Shown here: one piece after another, positions 11,201-23,200 of the stretch
Layout of the letters: each line of letters opens with the position of its first letter
Numbering within the stretch: position 1 is the stretch's first letter
Assembly (NCBI GenBank): GCA_963931925.1
Contig: OZ007569.1
Location: 27,196,524-27,260,523 of the forward strand
Reading direction: 5' to 3'
DNA length: 64,000 nt
Source: Onchidella celtica
Taxonomy: Eukaryota > Mollusca > Gastropoda > Systellommatophora > Onchidiidae
Translations under genes and position numbers: made by a program
Notes under the pieces: model-generated
Seen by the model: only the letters and a program-made list of their open reading frames with translations
Told to the model about the DNA's origin: nothing
Databases searched by the model: none

Positions 11201-14200
11201 AACAACAAAACCGGGGGAGGGCAAGGGGTAGCCCGCAGATGCTACAAATTTGATGCTGGTTGTCGTCTACATGTGAAATGAGAAGAAAGGGGCCATGTGC
11301 GTATTTGAGACGCCGTTCTACGTCTACAATTATGAATTCCGATGTAATATTAGGGCATGCTGCATAAGGGCGTCTGTCAGTAGGTTTTTCATCAGGGAAA
11401 ACTGGGAGAAAATGACCGACTTTGTTGTTGGTCGTTGTCTTTATTTGATGTGGTAATTAGAGAGATATTGTGTTCCTTTGATTAAACCTCTTTTCAGTAC
11501 ATGTATGTGCTCTATGACCTGGAACCGGAAATCAAATCTCTCGCTAAAACTAACATTATAGTAAGTGGAAGCTTTATATAGTAGAGGAGGGAGAACGCAA
11601 TGTCACGATACATGTGGTTAGTAAATAAAGTGAATGGCTTAAAAAATAATTTGATCACCTGAATGGCCTGACACAGGGACAGAAAAAGCGCAGAGGTCTT
11701 GGGAAAATGATAAAACGTGTGTTAAACGGCATGTAAATGCAGAAAATTCTTGATTTGGGGCCTTCCATTTCACAATAAAACCTACTGCATACCATCAGAA
11801 GTACTTTATCCAAATATCATAGGGTCCCTTATGATTTATCCACCGCTTTTGTTGTTATTGCGTCCTGAAGTATACACGATACATGTGTTCACAAGGACCC
11901 GACTGACCCGACCGCCGAGGTTATCAGCAACACGCAAACGATCGGCTGACTGGCCGCTGGCTATCCCCGCACGGAGCGTTACGTGGACGAGTTCACTCAA
12001 CGCGGGACGAGCGTTAACACAGAAAGGCTGACTGAACGTAGTGAAATTCTACTGATATTATAAATGCCTAAATATCAAAATAAAGAGTGTCATGAGGCAC
12101 AAGACTAAAGTTTTTCAGCAATTAAGCCTCAAAATAGTCAACAATTTACAAGAGGTTCGAAAGACTAACTGAACTGAGTGAAATTCTATTGATTTATAAT
12201 AAATGCCTCAACATCAAAACAAAGAGTTTGAGAAGACACAATACAAGAAAGAACAGGGTCTCTGCATTTTATAATGCACCAGGGTATGCTGAAAAGACAG
12301 AAAAAACACAGCTCTTACTATTGTGGTACAATTGTGCCCTGTTGACTTGCAGACAAAGATATTTCAGGTCGGGGTCACCTCCATGCTGGTTCACAGAGAA
12401 CAGTAAACCATCCTTGACAGTTAACATCATCTCTGCATGAACACCTGGGTTGTTTTCCTGGTCCTGGCAGGAGAAAATCAAATGATAAAAATAAAACAAC
12501 AACAATAACAGAAAACAACAACAACAACAACAAAAACAAATGTAAACTGCAGTTTACTTAAACAATTTTCCCATTTAACAGGAAAGCATTTCAGAGTTTT
12601 GGTGTAAATGAGATTTCTTATATACAGACAAGCATGTGGCAAAAATGTTTCTGCTTCTAATTTCAAAACTAATAAAGGTATCAATACGTCACTTTGTGAG
12701 CATGTAAATCTCACTGTGAGCAATGAGCCATAACTCAGAACCACCTAAATCATTGATATGCCAGTATGCTGAGAAGGACGATGATTTTCAGGTTGTCCCT
12801 AACTAATGACAAATATCACATATGAAAATGTATGCCAAGTTGCATAGTGCCAAAAATCAAATTTAGTGATATTTTTTTAGAAATCTTCTTTCATCAAAAA
12901 TTCAATACATATATATGTCAAATTCACCTCAAGATTATCAGAATGACCTAACTTGTAAGTTATAGATTAGAATGTCCTTTCTATAAGATCCCTTTAACCC
13001 CTTCGATCCCATAGTGACGTACCTGGTACGTCATAAAATTGTGCAATTTTTGCCGCTGTCCCATACCAAGTACGTCATGGAAGTTGTGATACTCTGGGTT
13101 CGCCAATACCATGTAGGCATACCAGGTACGGCATACTAAAACTGCTCTATAAATGCTTTGTATTCAAAGCTATGGGTGAGTACGGCGAAATTCTGAATCA
13201 GCATTGAATTTTACGTATACTAGATTCCAGTTTTTGGAAATTTCTTTACTGCTAGCACTTCACCAGAGCTCGATCAATTGCGTTCCTCTTGACACTGTCG
13301 ACTTGATCGTAACTTTATAAACAAGCTCACAATGGCCTCAGGGAGCGGAAAAAGAGAAAGAATACCACTGTCTGAGCTAGATGTAGTGAGACAGGGTGAT
13401 AGCGAAGACGATTTTTTTCTCAGATTCTGTGTGTGATTATGTTTTGTCAAGGATAGAGGAGTCAGATTCTACTACATCGAAGGGTGCCCATCTGCAAGCT
13501 GCTACTACTAGATCTAGTAGTAGTAGTACTAGTGGTGCAAGTGTTAGTTCTAGCACTAGTAAAGGCAAGGGTAAAGGTGTGAAAAGAACAGTGACCACTG
13601 ATAAAACTAAGAAGGTGCCAGCCAAGAAATCTAGATCTAGTGGTGTCCCTCTCAACCTGGCCTGTGCCTTGGCCGATGCGTCGGGATTTATCACACCATG
13701 AAAACCTCCTAGACTGATCTTTTTTTCATTGACATTTGGTGAGACATTGCTGATTGTGTTTATGGACATGTTTCAAAGTGCCTGGGTGGTCATAATTTCA
13801 TATTACAGGTGTTTTCAATGAAGACAAACAAAAATTGTTTTTCGTTTTTTATTTTTTTTGAAAATTTTCACAAAGTTTCTTGTATTGTGACCTTGTATTT
13901 TGCTTGAGATAAAAAAAAACATGGGGATATTTAGAAACTACATTCAATTTCCTTTCAGAAAATGTATACTTTTGTGGGGATAACTATACAAATAAACTGA
14001 TCACAGTCAATTTTAAAACATAACCTTAAAAACCACTCGCGTGCTGTTATAAGGGCTAACCAAACTAGCTAAAAACCTGTTGTACACAGGAATGCAAAAC
14101 GTGTCGTAGTGAAAGGATTAATGAAATTTTTCTTTACTTTCATTTTCACCATAAAGAAGTGTAGCTAAGACATCAGCAATGGATGAACCATATAAAGAAA

Positions 14201-17200
14201 CCCAACAAGAATTGAGAGACAGCTGACATTTTGTCATATCTATGGTAAAGATGAACCCAGTCAGAGAGGAAATTGGTAGGAGGCGATGGAGATGGATCGG
14301 CCACACTCTCAGGAGGCCAGGAAACAGCATCACGAAGAAGGTATTGGACTGGAATCCCCAGGGCAAGAGATCAAGAGGAAGGCCGCGCGGAACGTGGAGA
14401 AGAGCCAGAGAAAATGATGTGCAACGAAGCGGAAAGACTTGGAATAATGTAAAGAGGCTGGCCCATGATAGAGAGGGATGGAAGGTGTTTGTTGGTGGCC
14501 TATACCCTGATCCAGGGTGAGAAAGGCAATGATGATGATGATGATGGTAAAGATGACGTTAACTATTCAAGACCATGCAATGCTATGCAACAAATGAAAA
14601 ATTTCGTATTAACACAGCCTCTAGCATTGAACCTGCAACTTTTCCCGTGAAGGCAATTGCACATACACCTCCCAACAATAGATTCAAACATTTGACATAC
14701 CACATGAGGTATAACTGCTAACAACCTTCCATTTCCTATATTCAAGGAAAAACACATTTTGTTCAGCAGTTTTGGGGCGGAGCATTTCTCTGTCTTGTTT
14801 CCCCTTCTGCGATCATGAATGGAATAATGCATGGATTCATCATCCTCCGACTCAGACTCATTGTCTAAGAAGAAACAAAATCGACAAATTCCATGTAAAG
14901 CAAAAGAACAAAGAAAACAGAAAGAAAACTATCGTATTTTATCAACTTTTACAATTGTTTTTCCTTGAAGAAATTTTGACATACTCCATGAATTTAAAAA
15001 AAAAAAAAGTTAAAAAATTGACGTAACAATAAAACATTATCTTTTTGCGGTATTTACATTCTACATTTTTCTAGCCATTATCACTATATCATCCAGTCCT
15101 ATCCCACCACTTCCCTTGTGGATATCATCTGACACTTGTCTAGGCTTTAGGGCAGGCTTATCCAATGTACAGCCCATGGACAAAAATTCAGCCCGCCGAA
15201 AACTTTATCTGATCAACTCAACAACATCCTCTGTTTTTCTGAAGAAATCCAATATTTTTTTTTTCACAGGACTACTAGTAGTCCTGCCAAATTCAATTGA
15301 GAAATAAATCCATGCTTTCTGTACTCATTAAACATTTGTTATCTTAGACTATCCCAATAATACTTTACCAAATAAAATTAAGTGGCATATAATGAGATTA
15401 AAAACATGCATCTGTGGACTTTGTTAAAAAAAGATTGGACAACCACAATTAAAGACTCAGTTGACCCCTGGGCACCTTTTCCCCCCACTGAGATGGCTTA
15501 TCTTGTTTGTTTTTATAGATCTGAATGTCTTTCATTATGGAAAATAGTAATGCAGTCTCACCAGCAATAGAGGGAGGATCTTCCATGTGATATCCCAGCA
15601 TATGTACAACACTCAGGTTGGTGCTAGATGGCATCACGTTGTTCATGTACGTGCGTGCTCTAGGAGGCTGTGGTTCCCACATCAACAGGTCATTATTGAA
15701 TCTGTCGGGGAACACAGTGAAAAAGGACATGTCACAATAATAGTGATAAATTTGCCTATCTACTGAGAAGCTGTCACATATAACTACGTGTCTCATGATG
15801 CCTCAGATTACATCAAACAGCTGAATGATAAACCAGAGCTGCTTTTTTGTTAAAGCTGAAAGTTTCTGCACTCTGAATGGCTGTTTTTCGTTACCGCACA
15901 TGTAATGAAATTTTCTCTTTACTTGCAAAGATGTGAATCTAACTTAAATTAAGTAAATGATATGACGCTATCCATAAGAAATCTTTGGGTAAAATGTTGC
16001 ATGACACTGAAGACACCATACAGAATCAATCATTGATGGTGTGCTTTTTAGAGCGCAAAAATTATGGCAAAATTAAAGTTAAAATTCTAAAGATATTCAT
16101 GAAGAATTTCAAGCCTTGACAAGCGATCAATGTCTTCATTGAATTGTTGAAAAGCTTCTTTATCAGTCGACTAGTTTGTTTGCTACATTCAATGTATTTA
16201 TTAACATTTTTAGTGTACACTATGTTTGACAGTAATGACACAGATGAATTCTGTTGGTTAAATGTCTCCGCAAGGAAAAAATTTCGACTCCCTGCATTAA
16301 AAAAACATTCTGAGGTTGTCTCATCCCTTCCATACAAATGTGTGTGTGCCTGGATAAAGGTACCAGTTGTCGCAAATTTTGTATTTTAAGATAAGGGCAT
16401 ATTCTTCTAGAAAATTCAATGCTGAACACGCTGCTTTTAAAATTTTAACAATATCTTAAGTAGTTTTGAAGATATGGCACATTTTATAAGACGGGGCAAA
16501 AACAAACTTTTGAGAAAAACAGCTTTGACAGCTCACTCAAATGACAGACTTTTTGGATATTGTTGTGGGGGGCGTAGTTTTATTATAAAGGCAAATAGGG
16601 AAACTACTGAGTTGTGTTCACTGCTCAGCTCTAGCTTTCTATGTAAAATACTGCGCTCTCCTAACAAGATCCAAAAAACTTCTGACTTGGCGGTTTTTAG
16701 GGGACCGTGGCATATTACACGGTAAACTATAGATGAGCAGTGAAGACTGCTCAGTATTATCTCTATAACGGCTTTGTAATTAGTCCACGGTCCCCTAGCA
16801 ACAATCACTTCAATATTACTTCTTGAAGAGTCACATGTTGTACAAATAATTAATAAAATAATATTTAAACATAAAATATTCCAAAATCCTTTTCATATCC
16901 TATTTAGAAATGCTTAAACTTGTGTTTTCTGCTAGAAGTACATTTTCGACTAGTCACGACTTTTTCTACCTTTTCACCCCCTAGCTCAAAAATAGCTGTA
17001 CCAACAACTGGTACCTTTCTTTAGGCGCACACACAAATGGTTTGATAATGAATCAGTGTTAAGACAAAGTAAAGCTATATATCATCAGTGCTCTATGCTA
17101 ATGGCAAAAGTCATATTTGACACTTTTGAGATATTAAGAAAAAACTGTTTCTTTTCCTGTCAATTAGAGACTTATGCCATAATAATTTCATTTGGCCATT

Positions 17201-20200
17201 ACCTTTTCCTATTGGTGCATTTCTTTTTCTATAGTATTATCTAGCAGCCCTTATGTTCGGGGTGGCAATGAAATGTCAGTTGCTTTTTGCCATAAGTTTG
17301 ACATGTCGTTATCGCAGAGCAGTAATGATATGAAACAGTTCACTCCAACATCAAAAGTGTTTACCTGTTGTAAAGAAGTTCCAGAAAATCTTTGCTGTGC
17401 ATGAATGCAGTAACACATGGGGCTGTAATTTCCACAGAAAGCATTGTCCTATTTGTAGATTTATCCCTGAACTCTTTCAGCTCTGCTGAATCACCGGGCA
17501 TGACCATCTGCACGGAAAATTGTGAGAATGTAACTGACAGCCCACATAGTTTATTATTGTGTGAGCAAGTTCATGTATGTCACTTCTTGGATTCTTCTCT
17601 TCCTCAGTTAGTAATCAGACTGACAGGCTAATCAAGACACACATGTGAACTGCCACGCTTCAATGTCTGGAAACAGCAGATTTGTTAAGCAATAATCTGT
17701 CACTTTTTCATAAAGAATGTGACTCTGCATGCCGAAATGGCCCATAACATACTTGATTATTTAAAAAAAAATGTTTTTCTTTGATCATTTATTCAGTTAC
17801 CAACGACTGTCTGACTGATGTTGTTGTCATTGTTATAGCAGTAAAAAACTTTTCCTGATGCCACAGAAGTACCAAACATTAAAAGAAACCTGCCAAATTC
17901 AAGCTTTTCTTTCAGTTACTTTACATGGCTAAAGCAGCCAGCTCTAGGAATCAACTGATCACAGCACAAAAGTTAAAAGGCTCACCTCATCATTTGCTGG
18001 ATTTTGTTCACTGAATGATAGGTCATCTCTCAAATGCATACTGGTCTTCTTACTGAAAGGTCCTGCATCCTTTCTCCACAGGCTTGAGTCAATGTAAGAG
18101 TCCATACTGGTAGCTGATGCATCAGACTCTTCCTCAGCATCCAGTGCTGAATTCGATTTTTTGCTCACATTAACAACAAGTCTGAAGAAAAACAAATGTA
18201 ATAACTGAGACTTTTCACCCTACTACAAGGGACCATTTTGTCATACAATATGAGTTACCATCTTACACCAGCACATAATAATTCAATGTTTGGTGCAACA
18301 CTTACTGCAGCTAATTTCTGACACAATATTGGCGGAACTATATCAGCAACATCTGAGCTTATCTCAACACCAATCAAGCAAACAGACACAAAAATCTGAG
18401 TATCCAGGTGAGACATGATAAATTCAAAACAGAAAAACCATTGCTGCACTATGAACCATACATCTGTTCCCATAGCTTCCCAAACTGAAGAATACCTTAA
18501 ATATTACACTGATAACAAAATTCTACACTTTAATGATATCATACTGAATACTGCTTAACTGCAGAATTGACAGAGATACTTGAGGATACAGCAAGACAGT
18601 GAAGATTTTACTCCTGTTACCTTGGCCAATTAAAGTGGTTTTCATCAAATTGAGATGCTTTCTTGTCTTCAACAGTCACTTCCCCAAACAAGATAGGCTG
18701 GGTATTTATATCCTCTTGCAAATAAGCTGTAAATGGATGTATTAAAAAATGTACTATAGTTAAAAACTAATATGAAAAATATAACTTTTCAAAGACGGCA
18801 CATCAAACAAAAGATCAGATGTTAAATTTTACAGAAGTTAGTGTTATTGAAGCAAGCACACATTGAGCACTTCATAACCTAAATATTAAATGCCTTAGTT
18901 GAGGTCCAACAACTGTCAAAAGGCTTCCACCTTCCCATTTTAAATAATGTAAAGCTCACCACTAATTTTGAACACTTGCAGATCCAGCTGCCAGGGCTCA
19001 TCAGGCTTTATACTCGAGCAAACCTCTGGGGCCTCCATTTCCAGAAGAAGTATTTCCTTGTGTAGATTACGCCTCCACCAGTCCTGGGTCTGGGCAGGGG
19101 GATCAACACGCAGGTCAGGGATAGGAAATCTGTCCAAAAATTTTAATCATATTTGGCACATTAGCTCTCGTAACACTGGATGTATGATTTGATTAAAAAA
19201 AAAAAAAGAATCCATTAGCTGTAATCCAGTCCCATTAATGTGACTAAAAAGTGACATATGATGACTGGCACCTAATTAACCACTAGATTGGCAGCCCACA
19301 GGCCAAAAACCTTCCTTGGAATCACCATCAAGGAAAATAACTCTAAATGTCTTTGCGATTGGTCGCAATGAAAAGGTCATCATTTTCTTGTCTGTTGATC
19401 AATTTTAATAAAATAAATTTTTTAAAATCCAGAATTGAATGACCTTTCCATCGATACCATGCATTATGCATTTTGCTTGCATTTTGATTGTCAAAAAATT
19501 TCTGGATTTGAAATCAGCTTCCTCTGGCTCACTCTCATCTTCACTAGATCTAGAATCTAGATCTAGATCTATCACTGTCTAGGCCTATATCGGGAGTAGA
19601 TCTAGATCTAGGGGGATCATCTAAATCAAGTTCTACATCACTTTCACTATATTCCCCTTCATCTAGATCTACAGAGGTAGAAATGTCTTCGTTATCTTGA
19701 TGAAAATCACCTGACGCCACCAAACTTTTCAGAAAATTGAAGGCCATTTTCACTAATGTCGCAGCAACAGCTGTTTCTCCACATATTTCGTTCCGGTAAA
19801 AGCAAAAAGAAGTAGTGCCTTTATATTAAACCGGAAATGTCTTCTCCATTACAATCCATGCTTATTATGGTCCACAAGGTTGACTAAAAACAACGTAGGC
19901 CTAACGGGCGATTTGCCAATGAACCGACGCGGGCGACTCCGGGAGCATTGCATATCTAGTGGTTAAGTAAATCAATTCTGCAGAAAGCAAAAATGTTCAC
20001 CAAAATTAACACAGAAAACTCACCTCACGCGCAAAGTAGCATGCACAGCCCTGGCCTTAATGCTTGGCTGAATACTACCATTACCCTGTTCATCTTTTAT
20101 AACTTCATCAATCTGAAAACACATATTAAAAAGCAATGGTAACAGTACAAATAATCGAGTACATAACAGATCATGAAATTCACATCAAATTTATTACAGG

Positions 20201-23200
20201 ACAAAATACAATCTCACAATATCATTTCCTCTATCTTGACCCTTAGGTGTAACAATCCCTATTTAAAAAAAAAAAAAGAAAAGAAAACCTACCACAACTT
20301 CAGTAAATTTAATGAATGATTAAAAGCTCTTTTTGGTAAAGCTTAGTTATCTCATTCCTGATTAAGGTTAGAATTGAAAAAAAAAATAATTTATGAATTG
20401 TCAAGAAATTGTTGTGTACTGAAACAATCTGACAAATTGAGAACTATTTTTAGACACAACAAATAAAATACTAGACATCATACATGCTACAGCTGTCAAA
20501 ATCTCTTTCCGGAGATTTACTTCACTCACTAAATAGCAAACTTTTTTTTACATGAAAATAGTAACTTTTGATGGTAAAGTCAATGAATGTTTGGAGTTGG
20601 AATATTCCAGTAAGACCCAAGACATCAAAGAATTTCTGATCTTTTACTGGAAGAATTGCGTAATACAGCAACCTGCACTAAAAAAAAACCCCAAAAAACA
20701 CAGATTAAAATTTTTTGTCATTTTTACATTTTGACGTTGAAATCAGTATAAGCTTGCGATTGGAATATTCCTGTAAAACAATGGGCACTAAACAATTGCT
20801 TTAGCTTTTACATGAGGAATTACATAATACAGTTGGCTGAGTTCAACCCATGAAAAAAAAACCTGAATGAAAGATTTTGTCTTTCGTATGTTACATAATA
20901 ACACTCACATTGCCTTGGTTGTCATCCACCAGCTGAGTGGGTATATTTGATCCACTGCCAGCGCTGGTCTCTGGGTTGAGGAGGTTGGTCAAGCGGTCAA
21001 TAATAGTAATGTCCACTTCAGAGGTGAGTTTGCCAAGATCAAAACTGAGTGAAACTATAGGAGCTTCCTTATTACGTCTTTTTCTCTGGTGAAGCAAATA
21101 TTATGTGGACACAAATGAATTACTGGACAAAAAAGCAAAGAAGTGTTGACACAATGCTCTCTTTATGTGAAAAAAATGGACCCAAAATCTTGAATAGAAG
21201 TTCCAGCTGTGCTTCTTTGTTCTTTAGACTAACAGCATGGAGAATTCTTCTTCACAGTCAATTACTACACCAAGGGTGAAAGTGAAATCAAATTACTTGT
21301 CCTGAAAACAATATTGTCCACAGAGGGGAGAAACAAAAATCCAGCAAACACTACATCCAACATAAAATGATAAAACTAGTTTTCTTTGAAACAAATGAAG
21401 CAAATCACTAGTAGGGCATGAGGACGGCAATTAAAATTCTGGCTATGCCAGATTTTTCCACACAACTTTCACCCAAGTTTACTTCAATAATTATTTGGTA
21501 AAGCTCCCTGTCAACAAACTTTTGAAATGCTAAATGACCCTCCGCAATTAAAACGGTGTGCATTAGCAGGACATTATCTTACTGAGTATTCTTTCATGTA
21601 ATAATGTTAGGATATAACAATAATAATAATGTGTCATGATACATAATGGCTGTGACAATTTCCACACATAAAATAAAGATGTTCCCAGTAAAAGAGAATG
21701 TTGTCCTGTCAGGTTGCCAAGAATACAATGGAGCTTTTATCTGCAAGGCACAGAAATTATGAAAAAGGATCATCCTTGAAGAGAAATGATGGGCACCACA
21801 ACAAAATACAAATATCGTCACTGCTCTACAAAAATGGCTTATGCCAGACTTATGCTAAAAGGGAACTGACGTTTCATTGCAATCTTGAGCATGAGGGCTA
21901 TCAGATAATATTATAGAAAAAGAAATGCGCCATTAGGAAAATGTAATAGTCCAATAGAATCATAATGGCAATTCTAGATGATCAACAGGAAAAGAAACAG
22001 CCTTTTCTTAATATCTCAAAAGTGTCAAAAATGACTTATGCCACTGACATAATACAGCAATGACATATGAGTTGATGGCACAGAATTGATATTGCAGCCA
22101 CATAAGCTTCAGAAAGTCTAACAAAATATTGGAGCTCAAAATATCAAATTTTTAATTTCTACGTCTGCTTTTATTTTTGATTAACAGAATGGCAATTTTT
22201 TATTCCAGCTTTCATTTTGTTTGATTTTCTCAATTTCAACAGCTGCCACAGTTTACTGATTCTGTACCGCCACCTCACAATTTATTATTTTTTACCTGAA
22301 TAGAGTCAACAGACAGACTAAGGGCAGAGTTTGCTATCCTAGGCTTGTCTGTGTTGAATATTGCACGAGGGTCATACTGGGTGTTCATGTCAGACAAACC
22401 ATTGACATCAAACATCAGCAGCTGCAGGCAAAAATACAACATATTATTATAGTTTCACCACAGAAATAAACCGCGGTAATTCAGTTGTTTAGTAAAATTA
22501 GTATTGTTTAATATAGTTAATGAATCTCTGAGAGATGACAGTACTGAGTATGATGACATAAGCCAGAATGATTCACAGCCAGGCCAAACCCTCGCCCATG
22601 CACAAAATATTGGTGGTGATGCTAAGTAAACCAATTTTTTTTCCTCCTAACACAAGAAACTTCTATTTGCGACAAACAAAATTTACATTTTCATGGCAAC
22701 ACTTATGCTAACTGGCACGCATAGAATACGATTTAATTTGGGTTTTAATTCTGATGAATGCAGATATATTCTTTAGGTGTGTTTTCTCTTTCTGCCACAA
22801 GACAGTACATGTAGTTGGTAATCCTTTCTGCATGGTTGACTCATAAAACACTAGTGCTGGGAGTCACACAATGCAAACTTAAATGTTTGAAATCCAAATA
22901 TTAATGTTTTAAGCCTTTTAAGTTGTACAAACAAGGTCACATAATGCTGGGTCATGTCAATTGCCCATGTATGTTAACCGGATTAAATGAAATTCTTAGA
23001 AGAAGTATAATGTTATCTAAAAACAAAAATAGCAATGACAAATATTATTATAACTTCACCATATAAGAACTAAACTGTAGTTTCTCTAAAAGTAGTACAT
23101 CTTAAGATGTCAATGATTCACATAAAGAATCACTGCACATCTGAGGTACTGATATGCAATACCCAATTGATAAAATTACTGAACATCACCCAGAAAGCAG

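Larger units (their letters stand above)
4605..11246 (-). mobile_element. Gmr1-like Ty3/gypsy LTR retrotransposon, nearly intact
   Basis: Two 604-base LTRs (4605-5208 and 10643-11246) start TGTAAC and end GCTACA when read on the plus strand. I count three differences between them, so the insertion is young. The target duplication is AATTT (4600-4604, 11247-11251). The element runs on the minus strand: primer site, a fused gag-pol ORF, polypurine tract, LTR. The pol order is protease, integrase, reverse transcriptase, RNase H, instead of the usual gypsy order. It sits inside a TTAA-flanked element that itself sits in an ATG2 intron. Confidence 0.95.
4236..12017. mobile_element. TTAA element, family CCCTCGTCC, copy 1 (split by the LTR element)
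   Basis: Flanked by TTAA at 4236-4239 and 12014-12017. The ends are CCCTAGTCCTG and, reading inward from the right, CGCTCGTCCCGCG, which are inverted repeats. A TTAA target and CCC start point to a piggyBac-type element. About 1.1 kb remains when the LTR element at 4605-11246 is removed. A GGGAGGCC palindrome lies at 4252-4275. No transposase ORF is seen. Confidence 0.85.

Noticed and set aside
12478..12744. Minus-strand reading frame next to exon W20
   Set aside because: It reads through a GTT repeat giving valine and phenylalanine runs. It lies upstream of the exon acceptor, inside the intron.
13437..13769. Minus-strand reading frame over the transposase remnant
   Set aside because: It is the mirror of the serine and lysine-rich plus-strand stub and is rich in L and V only for that reason.
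18255..18473. Possible extra ATG2 exon between W15 and W16
   Set aside because: Read in the required phase it meets a stop, and W15 joins W16 directly in phase.
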